Source of the DNA: Inia geoffrensis
Taxonomy: Eukaryota > Chordata > Mammalia > Artiodactyla > Iniidae
NCBI GenBank assembly: GCA_036417435.1
Contig: CM070910.1
Location: 14,077,501 to 14,141,500, forward strand
Direction of reading: 5' to 3'
Length of the DNA: 64,000 nucleotides
The notes under the pieces are model-generated. The model saw only the letters and a program-made list of their open reading frames with translations, was not told where the DNA came from and searched no databases. Below are positions 1 to 10,424 of this stretch, piece by piece (within the stretch, counting starts at the first letter, position 1; the number at the start of each line of letters is the position of its first letter). A program made the position numbers and the translations under genes.

Positions 1-457
1 TTTCAGCTACTACATTGTAAATCTGTATCACAGAATGTAGCAACTGATAGTCTTTGAACATGAAAGTTAAATCTCGTAGTTTGGGTTTTTTTTTTAAATA
101 TTTTATTAACATGATCAGTCACCTGGGACAAAGGTAATGTTGTTTTAAAACTAAGGAAGATCAATGCAGTGATGAAACTTGAACTAGAAAAGACGATCAG
201 AAAAGATCAATGAAATGGGAAATAGATTTCCATTTCCCATTAGGAAAGATTCTGCAAGCAACCTGGTATTATATAAGAAGAACTTGGCAAATTATCAGAT
301 TATGTAGGAAGCAAATAAAGTAGCTACCAAGTTGGATGTTCAAATAGAATGGGATGGAAATGTAATGACATCAAGAGGGGATTCCGAATACACTTCAGAA
401 ACTGTTGATGATAGATGCCCATGGGTATTCAAGTTTTGTGCTTTTTTTTAAATCTAG
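1..457 (+). other. SYNE1: SYNE1 intron (3' part)
   Basis: Intronic sequence running to the acceptor at 456-457, with the pyrimidine run at 441-449. A small inverted repeat (aatgggaaat / atttcccatt) lies around 212-241. No gene or recognisable repeat was seen. Confidence 0.8.
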
Positions 458-613
458 GAATTGGAAAATGCAGTTGGGAGCTGGACAGATGACTTGGCAC
501 GGCTGACGGTGCTGAAGGATGCTGTCTGTGCCTACATCAGTGCAGACGATATCTCCATCCTTAACGAACGCATGGAGCTTCTGCAAAGGCAGTGGGAAGA
601 ACTATGCCACCAG
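458..613 (+). CDS. SYNE1: SYNE1 coding exon 1 of window (spectrin repeat helix)
   Basis: Phase 0 to phase 0, 52 codons (window codons 1-52), beginning ELENAVGSWTDD and ending QWEELCHQ. It is the C-terminal half of a spectrin repeat, with the typical final-helix pattern of Trp in RQWEEL. The acceptor is the ag at 456-457 and the donor CAG|gtgaga at 614. The open frame continues into the intron to 745, but that extension is not coding. Upstream exons are outside the window. Confidence 0.95.
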
Positions 614-1628
614 GTGAGACAAACTCTGGACTCAGTATCTGCTCAGAAAGGTAGAGAACTGGAAGATGATTTGGAATGTCTGTGGCTGTGTCCACATTTG
701 GATAGAGGAAGACACCGTGCTTATTATAAGAACGCTTCAGATTAAGACAATTATATCTTAACACTATATTTTAAATGCATCCAAACTGGATTCTCTTGCC
801 CTTTCTTTTACTGGCTGTCAAAATATTTTAAAGAGGAAATACAGTTTTGTGGTTCATAGATGTGGTTTTGCTAGGTAGATATTGGTGGTCTCTTTCTTAT
901 TTTAAATGTGAAAAAACAAGGTTTTATTTGCAGTCGTAGCTAATGCTGTGAGTGGTTTTATACATTTAACATTTATTATTGCTGTTGATCTACCATAGTT
1001 GTTTCTTCATAATTCATGTGTGTATGGCATTTTTAGCCATACTTTATTTATTTAGTAAGTACGTTCTCTTAAAAGAGATCCCAGATTGGGTTTTGATTTG
1101 GAAATGAAAAGGAAAGATTGCTGGAGTAGCAAGGAGAGGACATTTGAGGCAAAGAGGAATAACAGATAGGCCCGCAAGTGAAGAATAGCTCCGACTCATA
1201 GCCTTGAGATCATACCCTCCAGGAATCAGGAACTGTGTTCCTGCTGTCGTGTTCCTTCCTGTACCTAGATTGCCTTGCCTGGCACAAAATAGGTTATGAT
1301 GCATATTTGTTAAGTGAATCATTCACATTAATTATTGTGTATTTCACAAGCTACAGTAGATGTCCCTACAAACTAAGGGCAGTGTGGATTGCAGAGAATA
1401 AAGGGAATGCTTATTGAACTGGATAAATCTTGAATCGAGTGCTGAGATCAGAGTGGAAGGGACAGCTTGGTGTAGAGGGAGAAAGTGGATGTGTTAGACA
1501 AGGTTGCAGCTTGAAAAAGGCACAGGAGTAGAGCAGAGAGAGGACCTGGCTGGGGAAAAGCAGGTGTTGGAAGGATGAACTAGAGAAAAACTCTGGAGCA
1601 CATTTCGTAAATGTGTGAACAGTTTCAC

Positions 1629-1675
1629 GCGTGTGTGTGTGTGTGTGTGTGTGTGTGTATTTGTGTGTGTGTGTG
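1629..1675. repeat. (GT)n microsatellite
   Basis: An almost pure GT dinucleotide run, interrupted once near 1659. It is a candidate length polymorphism and makes a spurious minus-strand His/Thr-rich open frame. Confidence 0.95.
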
Positions 1676-2377
1676 CTTTTTAAAAAAAATAATTGTAAGA
1701 TGATTCTCATAAATATGTTAATGATTTGCATTCAAAATTAATTTAGCCACTTTCCCCAGAGTTCTCTATTCTCAATGAACACTGTGAGAAACTTACATGG
1801 AGTGTGATGATGTTCATCACACTTTATTCTTTTCTGAGTTCTTCAATCCAAAATCAATACTATCCAGTAAATTTGTGTACACTTTTTGATGTAAAGATTT
1901 TATCATAGCATATATAAATGAGAGAGATTTGGTGGGTACAGATATTGGAAAATGCCCACAGCAATGCTCAGTTACCCTTGTGAGCCTTATTCATCTGTTT
2001 TTCTTAAAATTGGGAAAAGTCTAGCACTCCTTGCTGACTCAGTACTTTTTAGCATATTATGTGAAATGAATTAGACTAGATCCATTTCTCTAGCTAATTG
2101 ATGTCTCTAAAGCTTTCAGAGAGAGAACACTTTAGATATTGGCTTCCATCTCCTTCCCAAACCTACCGTGAACTTCTCTATGCCAAGACCTTGCTCAGGC
2201 CATTGTTCCTGTCTAGACTTCCTGCCTAGACTATTCCTTTCTGATTTTCTAAACTATCCTCTTCTGTTGAATTCCAGTACTCTTGTGATGCCATTGTTTG
2301 AAATGCTCAGACCTCTGTTCCTCTGAACGCCCATTTCCCTTTTGGTCTATGCCATCAGGTGACAGTGCTTTGTTCCT

Positions 2378-2425
2378 CTCCTCCTCCTCCTCCTCCTCCT
2401 CCTCCTCCTCCTCCTCCTTCTTCTT
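2378..2425. repeat. (TCC)n microsatellite
   Basis: About 15 TCC/CTC triplets, passing into TTC at the end. Read on the minus strand it gives a poly-Glu stretch in a 67-codon open frame that is not a gene. Confidence 0.95.
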
Positions 2426-2654
2426 ATGCCTGTGACTTGAGTCCAAGACCATGAAGCCCTTGAGGACAAACCCTTTCTTTACATCTCCAGTGCCTAAAAC
2501 AGCTGAGTGTTTCTACTGTTGATTATTAGGAAAAGACTTTAGGATATTATTTTATATCGTATGTTTCTCTAAATGTCAAATAACGACAAGGTTTCTGAAT
2601 ATTTAGGAGGGTAAGAAGATTATAATTATGTAATACTTTTTGATTTAGGGAAAC

Positions 2655-2990
2655 TGGTACTATGTAAGAATGCCACCAGGTACAAAGGATACAAACTTCC
2701 AGTTACAAGATGAATAAGTTCCAAGGATCTAATGTACAGCATGGGGACTATTGTTAACAGACTGGATTATATATTTGAAAGTTGCTAAGAGAGTAGATCT
2801 TAAATGTTCTCACCACACAACATATAATGGTAATTATGTGAGGTGATAGAGATGTTAATTAACCTTGTGGTAATCATTTCACCATATATATGAATATCAA
2901 ATCATCGTGTTGTACATCTTAAACTTACACAGTGTTATACGTCACTTATATCTCACTAAAGCTAGAAAAGGAATAAAGCAAAGAAAAGTT
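2655..2990 (+). mobile_element. Old L1 3' end fragment
   Basis: It has the pattern of mammalian L1 3' UTR ends: 'ctaatgtacagcatgg', then 'gtagatcttaaatgttctcac', 'tgtgaggtgatagagatg' and a final 'atctcactaaagctag'. Sense orientation, diverged, no open frame. Confidence 0.75.
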
Positions 2991-4419
2991 TATATGTTGT
3001 AAAATTGCTTACCAGACTTAAACATATCTAGGCGACAGTCTGCTTAGAAATACATTTTGAAAGCTTCTGTTGATCATATGACATGCTGTAAAGAGATTAA
3101 TACCTTGCACCTGTGAGTAGACTAGACAAGTAAGAAAAAAAAGAGGAAGCAGAAACATAGTGTTTCTAGAAACTTTCTATATTGAGTGTACTAAGGCATG
3201 AAGCTAAAGCATACTTGTCTCACATTACTTCAGTCTAAACAGCATTACTTAAACCAGTGAGAGTTTAGTCCTGTGATTCATACCAAAGGTGTCAGGGTAT
3301 AATTGTAAGGAGAAATATAGACCGGTTACTACTTCTTGAGTTAGTGTTTCCGGAGAACTTCTGTCAAGTATGAAACCGCAAAAGGAAACGAGCTTGTGCC
3401 TATGTCTCATTTTCAAAGTTAAAAACTTTAGAGAAACATAGCATAATCCCTCTGTTAAAGACCAAGTAGTGCGTCCATATTCCAATAGAAGCAATCGGTC
3501 AGAGGTCCGGATTGATTGGGGCTGCAGGCAAGGAGGAGGCGGCCGCCCTGTTTATAAGCATCACAGACTAGAGGTAATGGAGAAAGCATCCTGTCTTCAA
3601 ATAGACTCACCAAATGGTTTGTTGTGCCTGTGTACAGCCGTGGCTTGTATTTGCTTTTAATTCCTGTTTTGGTTTGCAGAGCTGTGTGTAATTCCAGTTG
3701 AGATATAAATATATCATCATTGTAATTGCTCGGTGTTCTTTCAAATTGTCACAGTAAAAATATTTGAAGCAGAAGAGGATGTGTTTCCTGTTCAGCTGCC
3801 TCACGCTCTGGAGGTTTTAGCTGGTGTTTGTCAGCTGTTGGCAGTGCAGCGTGTTTATACCCTTGAGAAAACATAAATATGTGCTAAACTGATAAGTAAT
3901 TTAAGGGTTTCCACCGAACTCAGAGACTGTGATGGTAACGTTCACTTATCGTACAGCCTAAATATTAGTTTTACAAACCGAAAGGAAAATTCGGTCCCCA
4001 TTATTCATTTAAATCTTTTGAAAAGATTGGGGCGCCAGTTTGTAACCAGAGCTTGTGGCCTACCTGTTTCTTCCTTCAACTGTTGCTCTACATAAGCAAA
4101 TGAAATGAAAGCAACACTTGCATGGTATGTGAGAAAGACTAGAAATACATATTTAAGCTGCTTATTGAATACATGAGTGCCAGGAGAAAAAAATATTAAA
4201 AACTCAAATGATGCCCTGTTGTCATATATAGTTAAGTAGACAACTTTTGTTAAGTCTTTAGGATATACTGGTCACTTTCTAAAATTATTTTCCTGTTTGA
4301 AGGATATATTCTGTTATGAGCTTACAGTATTCCGGTGCATAAGACAGTGCATGGCACATAATAGACACATGTTTACTGCAAACCATAAAGATTTGTTTAA
4401 TGAATTTTGGAACAAATGA

Positions 4420-4535
4420 AAGATTAATTTACAAATGACAAAAGTAAAGCTTAAGAAAGTTGAGTAACCTTGCCCTGGTCATATCATTAGTAAGTGATGG
4501 AGATTGTTTTTGAACCTCATCTGCCTCTGGATGTT
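4420..4535. mobile_element. MIR-like SINE remnant
   Basis: It resembles the core of MIR read in antisense ('gttgagtaaccttgcc...gtaagtgatggag'). Recognition is by eye and boundaries are approximate. Confidence 0.45.
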
Positions 4536-4601
4536 TGATCATAATGTTATATTGCAAAAACCTGTATCAAAGATTCAAGCTTTGCTGCTGTTGGTCCTCT
4601 T

Positions 4602-4745
4602 TTTTTATTTTTTATTTTTCTTATTTTTTGGCCGTGCCATGCAGCTTGCAGGATCTTAGTTCCCCAACCCGGGATTGAACCCCGGCCCTCGGCAATGAAA
4701 GCGTGGCGTCTTTCCAGTCTAACCAGTGGACCACCAGGGAATCCC
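4602..4745 (-). mobile_element. CHR-type SINE (short form)
   Basis: On the plus strand it reads from a T-rich tail (complement of the A tail) through 'ggccgtgcc', 'ttagttccccaac' and 'ccaccagggaatccc', so the element is on the minus strand. It is the shorter tRNA-Glu-derived CHR form found in cetaceans and relatives. Moderately diverged, so older than the copies at 18881 or 47293. Confidence 0.85.
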
Positions 4746-6101
4746 TTTGCTGGCTCTATTTTGTATTGATATAACAAATGCCTCAAATTTGTCTGACCTC
4801 CTCTATCCCTGTCTCTGAAATCAGAGTAATACCTACCCCTCAAAGTAAGAATATTTTTCTGTTATGTAGTCATCTTCCCTGCAGATGTTGTTGAGAAAAG
4901 CCCTAGAATTTATTCTTGCTGATGGCCAAGATTTGGGGGAAGAGGCAGAGAGGCAATGCACATAGCAAGACTTATTAGTCTGAAGTCTGAAAGGCAGGGG
5001 TTTCTAACCTTTGCATGGAAAACAGTTGCTTCAGGCAGTTTCAACTATGAAAATATAGTTTCAGCTTGGACATCAATCGAAGCAGAATTTTAATACCAGC
5101 CTGACTCTGCTGCTCTGTGAATGAAAAAGAAAGTCATATCCACGAGGAAGTTCAAAATCTTAGCAGATCAGATGACACTCTGCTGTCAGAGATTGAGAGG
5201 AAAATGGTGCTGGACAGACTGTGCTCTTCAGTGCTGTCTCGGTAGAGCTTAACGTAGGTGAAATTTGTCTCCAAAACTTTTAATCTTGTTTTCTTGGTTT
5301 TTCTCATTCCTATCAATACCCACACCAAGTAAATGCACTGTTGTTCTGTATTTTTTCTGCCTCAAAGAAAAATTCATGGTAAACTGAATTATACTGATGG
5401 GGAAATACTTAATGGATTAATCAGTGTCACTCTACCCAGAGAAATTTTTATTTTAAAAGATCATATTAACTCAAAAGCGTGAATTTCTAATGGTGGCATT
5501 TCAAAAATTATGGCAGGTTATGGGGTTCACCATCTAAGCAGCTCACTAAGCTTGGCCCTGGTATAGGTATCCTGGGCCCATAGTCTAATTCCCAACATTT
5601 TTTTTTTTTTTGAGAGAACTTCTTCAGTATTTTTTTAACCATTTTTTAAATTGAAGTATAGTTAATTTACAATGTTGTGTTAGTTTCAGGTGTACAGCAA
5701 AGTGATTCAGAATATATATGTATTCTTTTTCAGGTTCTTTTCCATTATTGGTTATTGCAAGATATTGATTATAGTTCTGTGTGCTATACAGTAGGTCCTT
5801 GTTGGTTATCGGTTTTATATATAGTAGTGTGTATATGTTAATCCTAACCTTCTAATTTATCCCGCCCCCCCCACACCCGCTGTCCCCTTTGGTAACCATA
5901 AGTTTGTTTTCTATGTCTGTGAGTCTATTTCTGTTTTGTAAATAAGTTCATTTGTATCATTTTTTTAGATTCCACATATAAGTGATATCATATGATATTT
6001 GTCTTTCTCTGTCTGACTTCACTTAATATGATCATCTCTAGATCCATCCATGTTGCTGCAGATGGCATTATTTCATAATTTTTTATGGCTGAGTAATATT
6101 C

Positions 6102-6103
<2 letters not shown>

Positions 6104-6145
<42 letters not shown>
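6104..6145. repeat. (GT)n microsatellite inside L1
   Basis: About 21 GT units at the site where L1 copies normally carry a short TG/TA stretch. Expanded after insertion. Confidence 0.95.
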
Positions 6146-6148
<3 letters not shown>

Positions 6149-6790
6149 CACACCACATCTTCTTTATTCATTCATCTGTTGATGGACACTTAGGTTGCTT
6201 CCATGTCTTAGCTATTGTAAATAATGCTGCTATGAACATAGGGGTGCATTTATCTTTTCAAATTAGAGGTTTCTCCAGATATATGCCCAGGAGTGGGGTT
6301 GCAGGATCATATAGTAACTCCATTTTTATTTTTTTAAGGAACCTCCGTACTGTTCTCCATAGTGGCTGCACCAATTTACATTCCCACCAGCGGTGTAGGA
6401 GGGCTCCTTTTTCTCTACGTTCTCTCAAGCACTTATTATTTATAGATTTTTTGACGATGGCCATTCTGACCGGTGTCAGGTGATACCTCATTGTAGCTTT
6501 GATTTGCCTTTCTCTAATAGTTAGTGATGTTGAGCATTTTTTCATTGCCTGTTAGCCATCTGTATATCTTCTTTGGAGAAATGTCTATTTCGATCTTCTG
6601 CCCATTTTTTGATTGGGTTGTTTGTTTCATATTGAGCTGTATGAGCTATTTGTATATTTTGGAAACTAATCCCTTGTTGGTCGCATTGTTTGCAAATATT
6701 TTCTCCCATTCTGTAGGTTGTCTTTTCATTTTGTTTATGGTTTCCTTTGCTGTGCAAAAGCTTTTAAGTTTAATTAGGTCCCATCTGTTT

Positions 6791-7012
6791 TTTTTTTAGT
6801 TTTTTGGGGTTTTTTTTTTGCGGTACGCGGGCCCCTCACTGTTGTGGCCTCTCCCGTTGCAGAGCACAGGCTCTGGACGCACAGGCTCAGCGGCCATGGC
6901 TCACGGGCCCAGCCGCTCCGCGACATGTGGGATCTTCCCAGACCGGGGCACGAACCTGTATCCCCTGCGTCGGCAGGCGGACTCTCAACCACTGCGCCAC
7001 CAGGGAAGCCCC
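6791..7012 (-). mobile_element. CHR SINE nested in L1
   Basis: A full-length copy of the young cetacean-type CHR subfamily in antisense ('gcggtacgcgggcc' to 'gccaccagggaagcc'). It is flanked by the duplication cccatctgttt at 6780-6790 and 7013-7023. It therefore inserted into the L1 at 5600-7765 after that element was fixed. Confidence 0.95.
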
Positions 7013-8394
7013 CCCATCTGTTTATTTTTGTTTTTATTTCCGTTACTCCAGGATATGGATCCAAAAAGATATTGCTGTGGTTTATGTCAAAAAGTGTTCT
7101 GCCTATGTTTTCCTCTAGGTGTTTTTTAGTATCCAGTCTTATCTTTAGGTCTTTAATCCATATTGAGTTTATTTTTATATATGGTGTTAGAAAATGTTCT
7201 AATTTCATTCTTTTACATGTAGCTGTCCAGTTTTCCCAGCATCATTTATTGAAGAGACTCTCTTTTCTCCATTATATATTCTTGCCTTCTTTGTTGCAGA
7301 TTAGTTGGCCATAGGTGCATGGGTTTACTTCTGGGCTTTCTATCCTGTTCCATTGATCTATGTGTCTGTTTTTTGTGCTAGTACCATACTGTTTTGGTTA
7401 CTGTGGCTTTGTAGTATAGTCTGAAGTCAGGGATCCTGATTCCTCCAGCTCCCTTTTTCTTTTTCAAGATTGCTTTGGCTATTCAGAGTCTTTTGTGTTT
7501 CCATACATTAAAAATTATTTTATTCTAGTTCTGTGAAAAATGCCAGTGGTAATTTGATAGAGATTGCATTGAATCTGTAGATTGCCTTGGGTAGTATGGT
7601 CATTTTAACAATATAGATTCTTCCAGTCCAAGACCATGGTACTTCTTTTCATCTGTTTGTGTGGTCTTCAATTTCTTTCATCAGCATCTTATAGTTTTCA
7701 GAGTATAGGTCTTTTGCCTGCTTAGGTAGGTTTATTCCTAGGTATTTTATTCTTTTTCATGTGATTAATTCCCACTCTTTTCTAGGATGTAGAATCACAG
7801 ACATTTGGGGCTGTGAGGGACCTTGAATATTACTTACCTAATCATTAACAGAGCCAACCCTAGGCAGAATTGCCAACTAGGAAGTGTATAACACCTTAGA
7901 AATATTTTCATTTTCATTTAAAAAAAAGGAAATTCATTCAAAATGCATTGAAGAGTAAAATAGATCCATGGATAAAGGAATATATGTGTTAAAGCAAAAT
8001 GTAGAAAAATGTTAACAATTTTAGAGTCTAGGGAGTATATTATAGCTATTTCCATACAATTCCTTCAACTTTTCTGTATGTCTGATGTTTTTCATAATAA
8101 AGTATTGCCGGAAAAAGGAAAATTGAAAGGTAGGTGTTTAATGTGGTGGGATGAATGGCAGAATGTCTAGCATTATCAACATGACTGTTCAGAATGTCTG
8201 CAAAAGTGAATCATCTTCTTACCCCTCAGATCGCATTTTATTTTGCTAACGTGCAGTTTAGCTCAACTAGAAACGTTCCTTAGTATCTCAACCAGCACTG
8301 CAAAGACAAGAGTATTATGACATCAGAAAGTTTTAGAATTCTGGAAAGGATCGTTCTAGACCTAGAGATAAGAAAACAGGCGTATTGTATCTAG

Positions 8395-9275
8395 ATTGTA
8401 TAAAGAACTATTAAAACTCAATAATAAAAAAAATCTAACTAAGAAATGGGCAAGAAATTTGACCAGATAGTTCTCCAAAGAAGACATACAAATGGCCAAG
8501 AATATGAAAAGATTCTCAACATCATTAGCCATCAGGGAAATGCAAATCAAAACCACAATGAGATAGCACTTTATATCTAGTAGGATGACTGCAATCCAGA
8601 AGACAGATAATAACAGGTGTTGGTGAGGATGTGGAGAAATTGGAACCCTGCTACTGGTGGGAATGTAAAATGTTGCAGGCACTTCACAAAACAATCTGTA
8701 CTGTTGCCATATAACCCAGCAAGCCTACTCCTGGGAATGTGCCCCAAGAGAAATGAAACATACGTCCACACAAACACTTGTACTCAAATGTTCATAGCAG
8801 CATTATTCATAATAGCTAAAAAGTGGACACAACTCAAATATCCATCAATAGATGAACTGATAAATAAAATGTGGTATATCTATATGGAGACATATGTTCA
8901 GCAATAAAAAGGAATGAAGTACTGATGCATGCTCCAACATGGATGAACCTTAAAAACATTATGCTAAGTGAAAGGAGCCCATCACAAAAGATAACACATC
9001 GAATGATACCATTTATGTGAAATGTCCAGAATAGACAAATCCACAGAGATAGAGAGAGTAGGGTAAGGTTGGGAGGAGGGTGCAGGGGTAGGCAAAGGAG
9101 TGAGTACTGATGGGTACAGGGGTTTTGGGTTTTTTTTTATATTGATGAACATGTTATAGCATTGATGGTGGTGGTGGCTTTGAAACAGTGAACATGTTGA
9201 AAACAGCTGAGTCGCACACTTTAAACAGGAAATGGTGTGGAAACTACATCTCAGCAAAGCTGTTACAGGGAAAAG
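8395..9275 (+). mobile_element. L1 3' fragment, plus strand (older family)
   Basis: Sense L1 ORF2 C-terminal sequence and 3' UTR: 'atgcaaatcaaaaccacaat', a 'tactggtgggaatgtaaaat' stretch, the TCTQMFIAALFIIAKKW peptide near 8790, and the 'tatgctaagtgaaaggagcc' 3' region. Frameshifts and stops throughout. Confidence 0.85.
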
Positions 9276-9423
9276 AAAAGAAACAAAGATACAAAAATCA
9301 AAATAGAAAGCAGGCAGGGAAATAAAAGAACTTGCTCAAAGTAAAGTGATCATGATAGAGCTGATCAGGGATTGTGCCTCTTCCACTGTCACTCCACTCT
9401 CTCCTGACACCTGACGCTCAATT

Positions 9424-9583
9424 AATTCTTCCCCTCCTTCCCTATTTTTCTTTCATTTTTTTTCTTTCCTTTTTCCCTTTTCCTTCCTTCTTTTGTATTT
9501 CTTTCCTTCTTTTCTTTTTTTCTGCCCTTTACCTTCCTCCTTTTCGTATTCCTTCTTTTCTTTCCTATTTCATTCCTTTTTAG
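9424..9583. repeat. 160-bp polypyrimidine tract
   Basis: The plus strand is almost all C and T (irregular CTT/TTC/CCT runs) with only a handful of purines. It generates unreal Phe/Pro-rich and Lys/Arg-rich open frames on the two strands. Confidence 0.9.
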
Positions 9584-9648
9584 TAAAAGTACATTCCATG
9601 ATCCTGTATCATAGCTGCACAGAACCAACAGTAGTGAGAAGCTAGATT

Positions 9649-9997
9649 TTTTTTAATAAATTTATTTATTTTTGGCTGCATTGGGTCTTCATTGCCATTC
9701 ACGGGCTTTCTCTAGTTGCAGCGAGCGGGGGCTACTCTTTGTTGCGGTGTGCGGGCTTCTCATTGCGGTGGCTTCTCTTGTTGCGGAGCATGGGCTCTAG
9801 GAGCACGGGCTTCAGTAGTTGTGGCACACAGTCTCCATAGTTGTGGCTCACGGGCTCTAGGCGCGTGGGCTTCAGTAGCTGTGGCATGTGGGCTCAGTTG
9901 CTCCACGGCATGTGGGATCTTCCAGGACCAGGGTTCGAACCCATGTCCCCTGCACTGGCAGGTGGATTCTTAACCACTGCACCACCAGGGAAGTCCC
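9649..9997 (-). mobile_element. CHR SINE, long form
   Basis: The long CHR form in antisense: the 'tttatttatttttggctgca' tail side, then repeated 'gggcttcagtagttgtggc' units, then the 'accaccagggaagtccc' head. A perfect 13-bp duplication, gagaagctagatt, flanks it at 9636-9648 and 9998-10010. It ends about 270 bp before SYNE1 exon 2. Confidence 0.95.
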
Positions 9998-10265
9998 GAG
10001 AAGCTAGATTGTTCAGAACCTTTAATAAGTGAATGTGCATTTGGCTCTTTGGGAGGGAAGTAGCGGATTCATTGTCTCCCGCTTGTGAAACTCGCTAGGC
10101 TAGAGCAGAGCTCCTGGGACTGGGCCTCAGGGAACAGTGGCCTAAAGAGATGCACAACTACTGCTCATCTTCGTCGACCCAACAGAGTTTATTTGCTCTT
10201 TTCCTCAGGGTATGAGTTCCACTCTGATTATGCTTTTTCATTTTCTCCCATTTTAAACTTTTCAG

Positions 10266-10424
10266 CTCTCTTTAAGGCAGCAGCAAGTAAGTGAGAGACT
10301 GAATGAATGGGCCGTCTTCAGTGAAAAAAACAAGGAGCTTTGCGAATGGTTGACTCAGATGGAAAGCAAAATTTCTCAGAATGGAGACATTCTCATTGAA
10401 GAAATGATTGAGAAGCTCAGGAAG
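10266..10424 (+). CDS. SYNE1: SYNE1 coding exon 2 of window
   Basis: 53 codons, phase 0/0 (window codons 53-105), starting LSLRQQQVSERLNEWAVF and ending EEMIEKLRK. It opens a new spectrin repeat: EWAVFSEKN and the second Trp in ELCEWLTQMESK give the first-helix signature, and IEEMIEKLRK leads into the second helix. The acceptor is a strong pyrimidine tract ending ttttcag at 10265; the donor is AAG|gtatgg at 10425. Confidence 0.97.

Larger units (their letters stand above)
5600..7765 (-). mobile_element. L1 fragment (3' UTR and ORF2 C-terminal part), minus strand
   Basis: The T run at about 5600 is the complemented poly(A) tail. It is followed by L1 3' UTR-like sequence and then the complement of the ORF2 C-terminus, with peptides such as [10 protein letters not shown] (minus strand near 6480) and MKLEHFLTPYIKINS (near 7200). 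The copy is 5'-truncated before the reverse-transcriptase core. It is broken by stops and frameshifts, a (GT)n expansion (6104-6145) and a CHR SINE at 6791-7012. A dead insertion. Confidence 0.9.
614..10265 (+). other. SYNE1: SYNE1 intron 1 of window (9.7 kb)
   Basis: It holds microsatellites at 1629-1675 and 2378-2425, and L1 pieces at 2655-2990, 5600-7765 and 8395-9275. CHR SINEs lie at 4602-4745, 6791-7012 and 9649-9997. A MIR-like remnant lies near 4420-4535 and a pyrimidine tract at 9424-9583. The remainder (614-1628, 3000-4420, 4746-5600, 7766-8390) looks like single-copy intron with no gene I can support. Confidence 0.85.

Noticed and set aside
2378..2425. Poly-Glu coding potential
   Set aside because: Trinucleotide microsatellite in an intron; the frame has no start context or homology.
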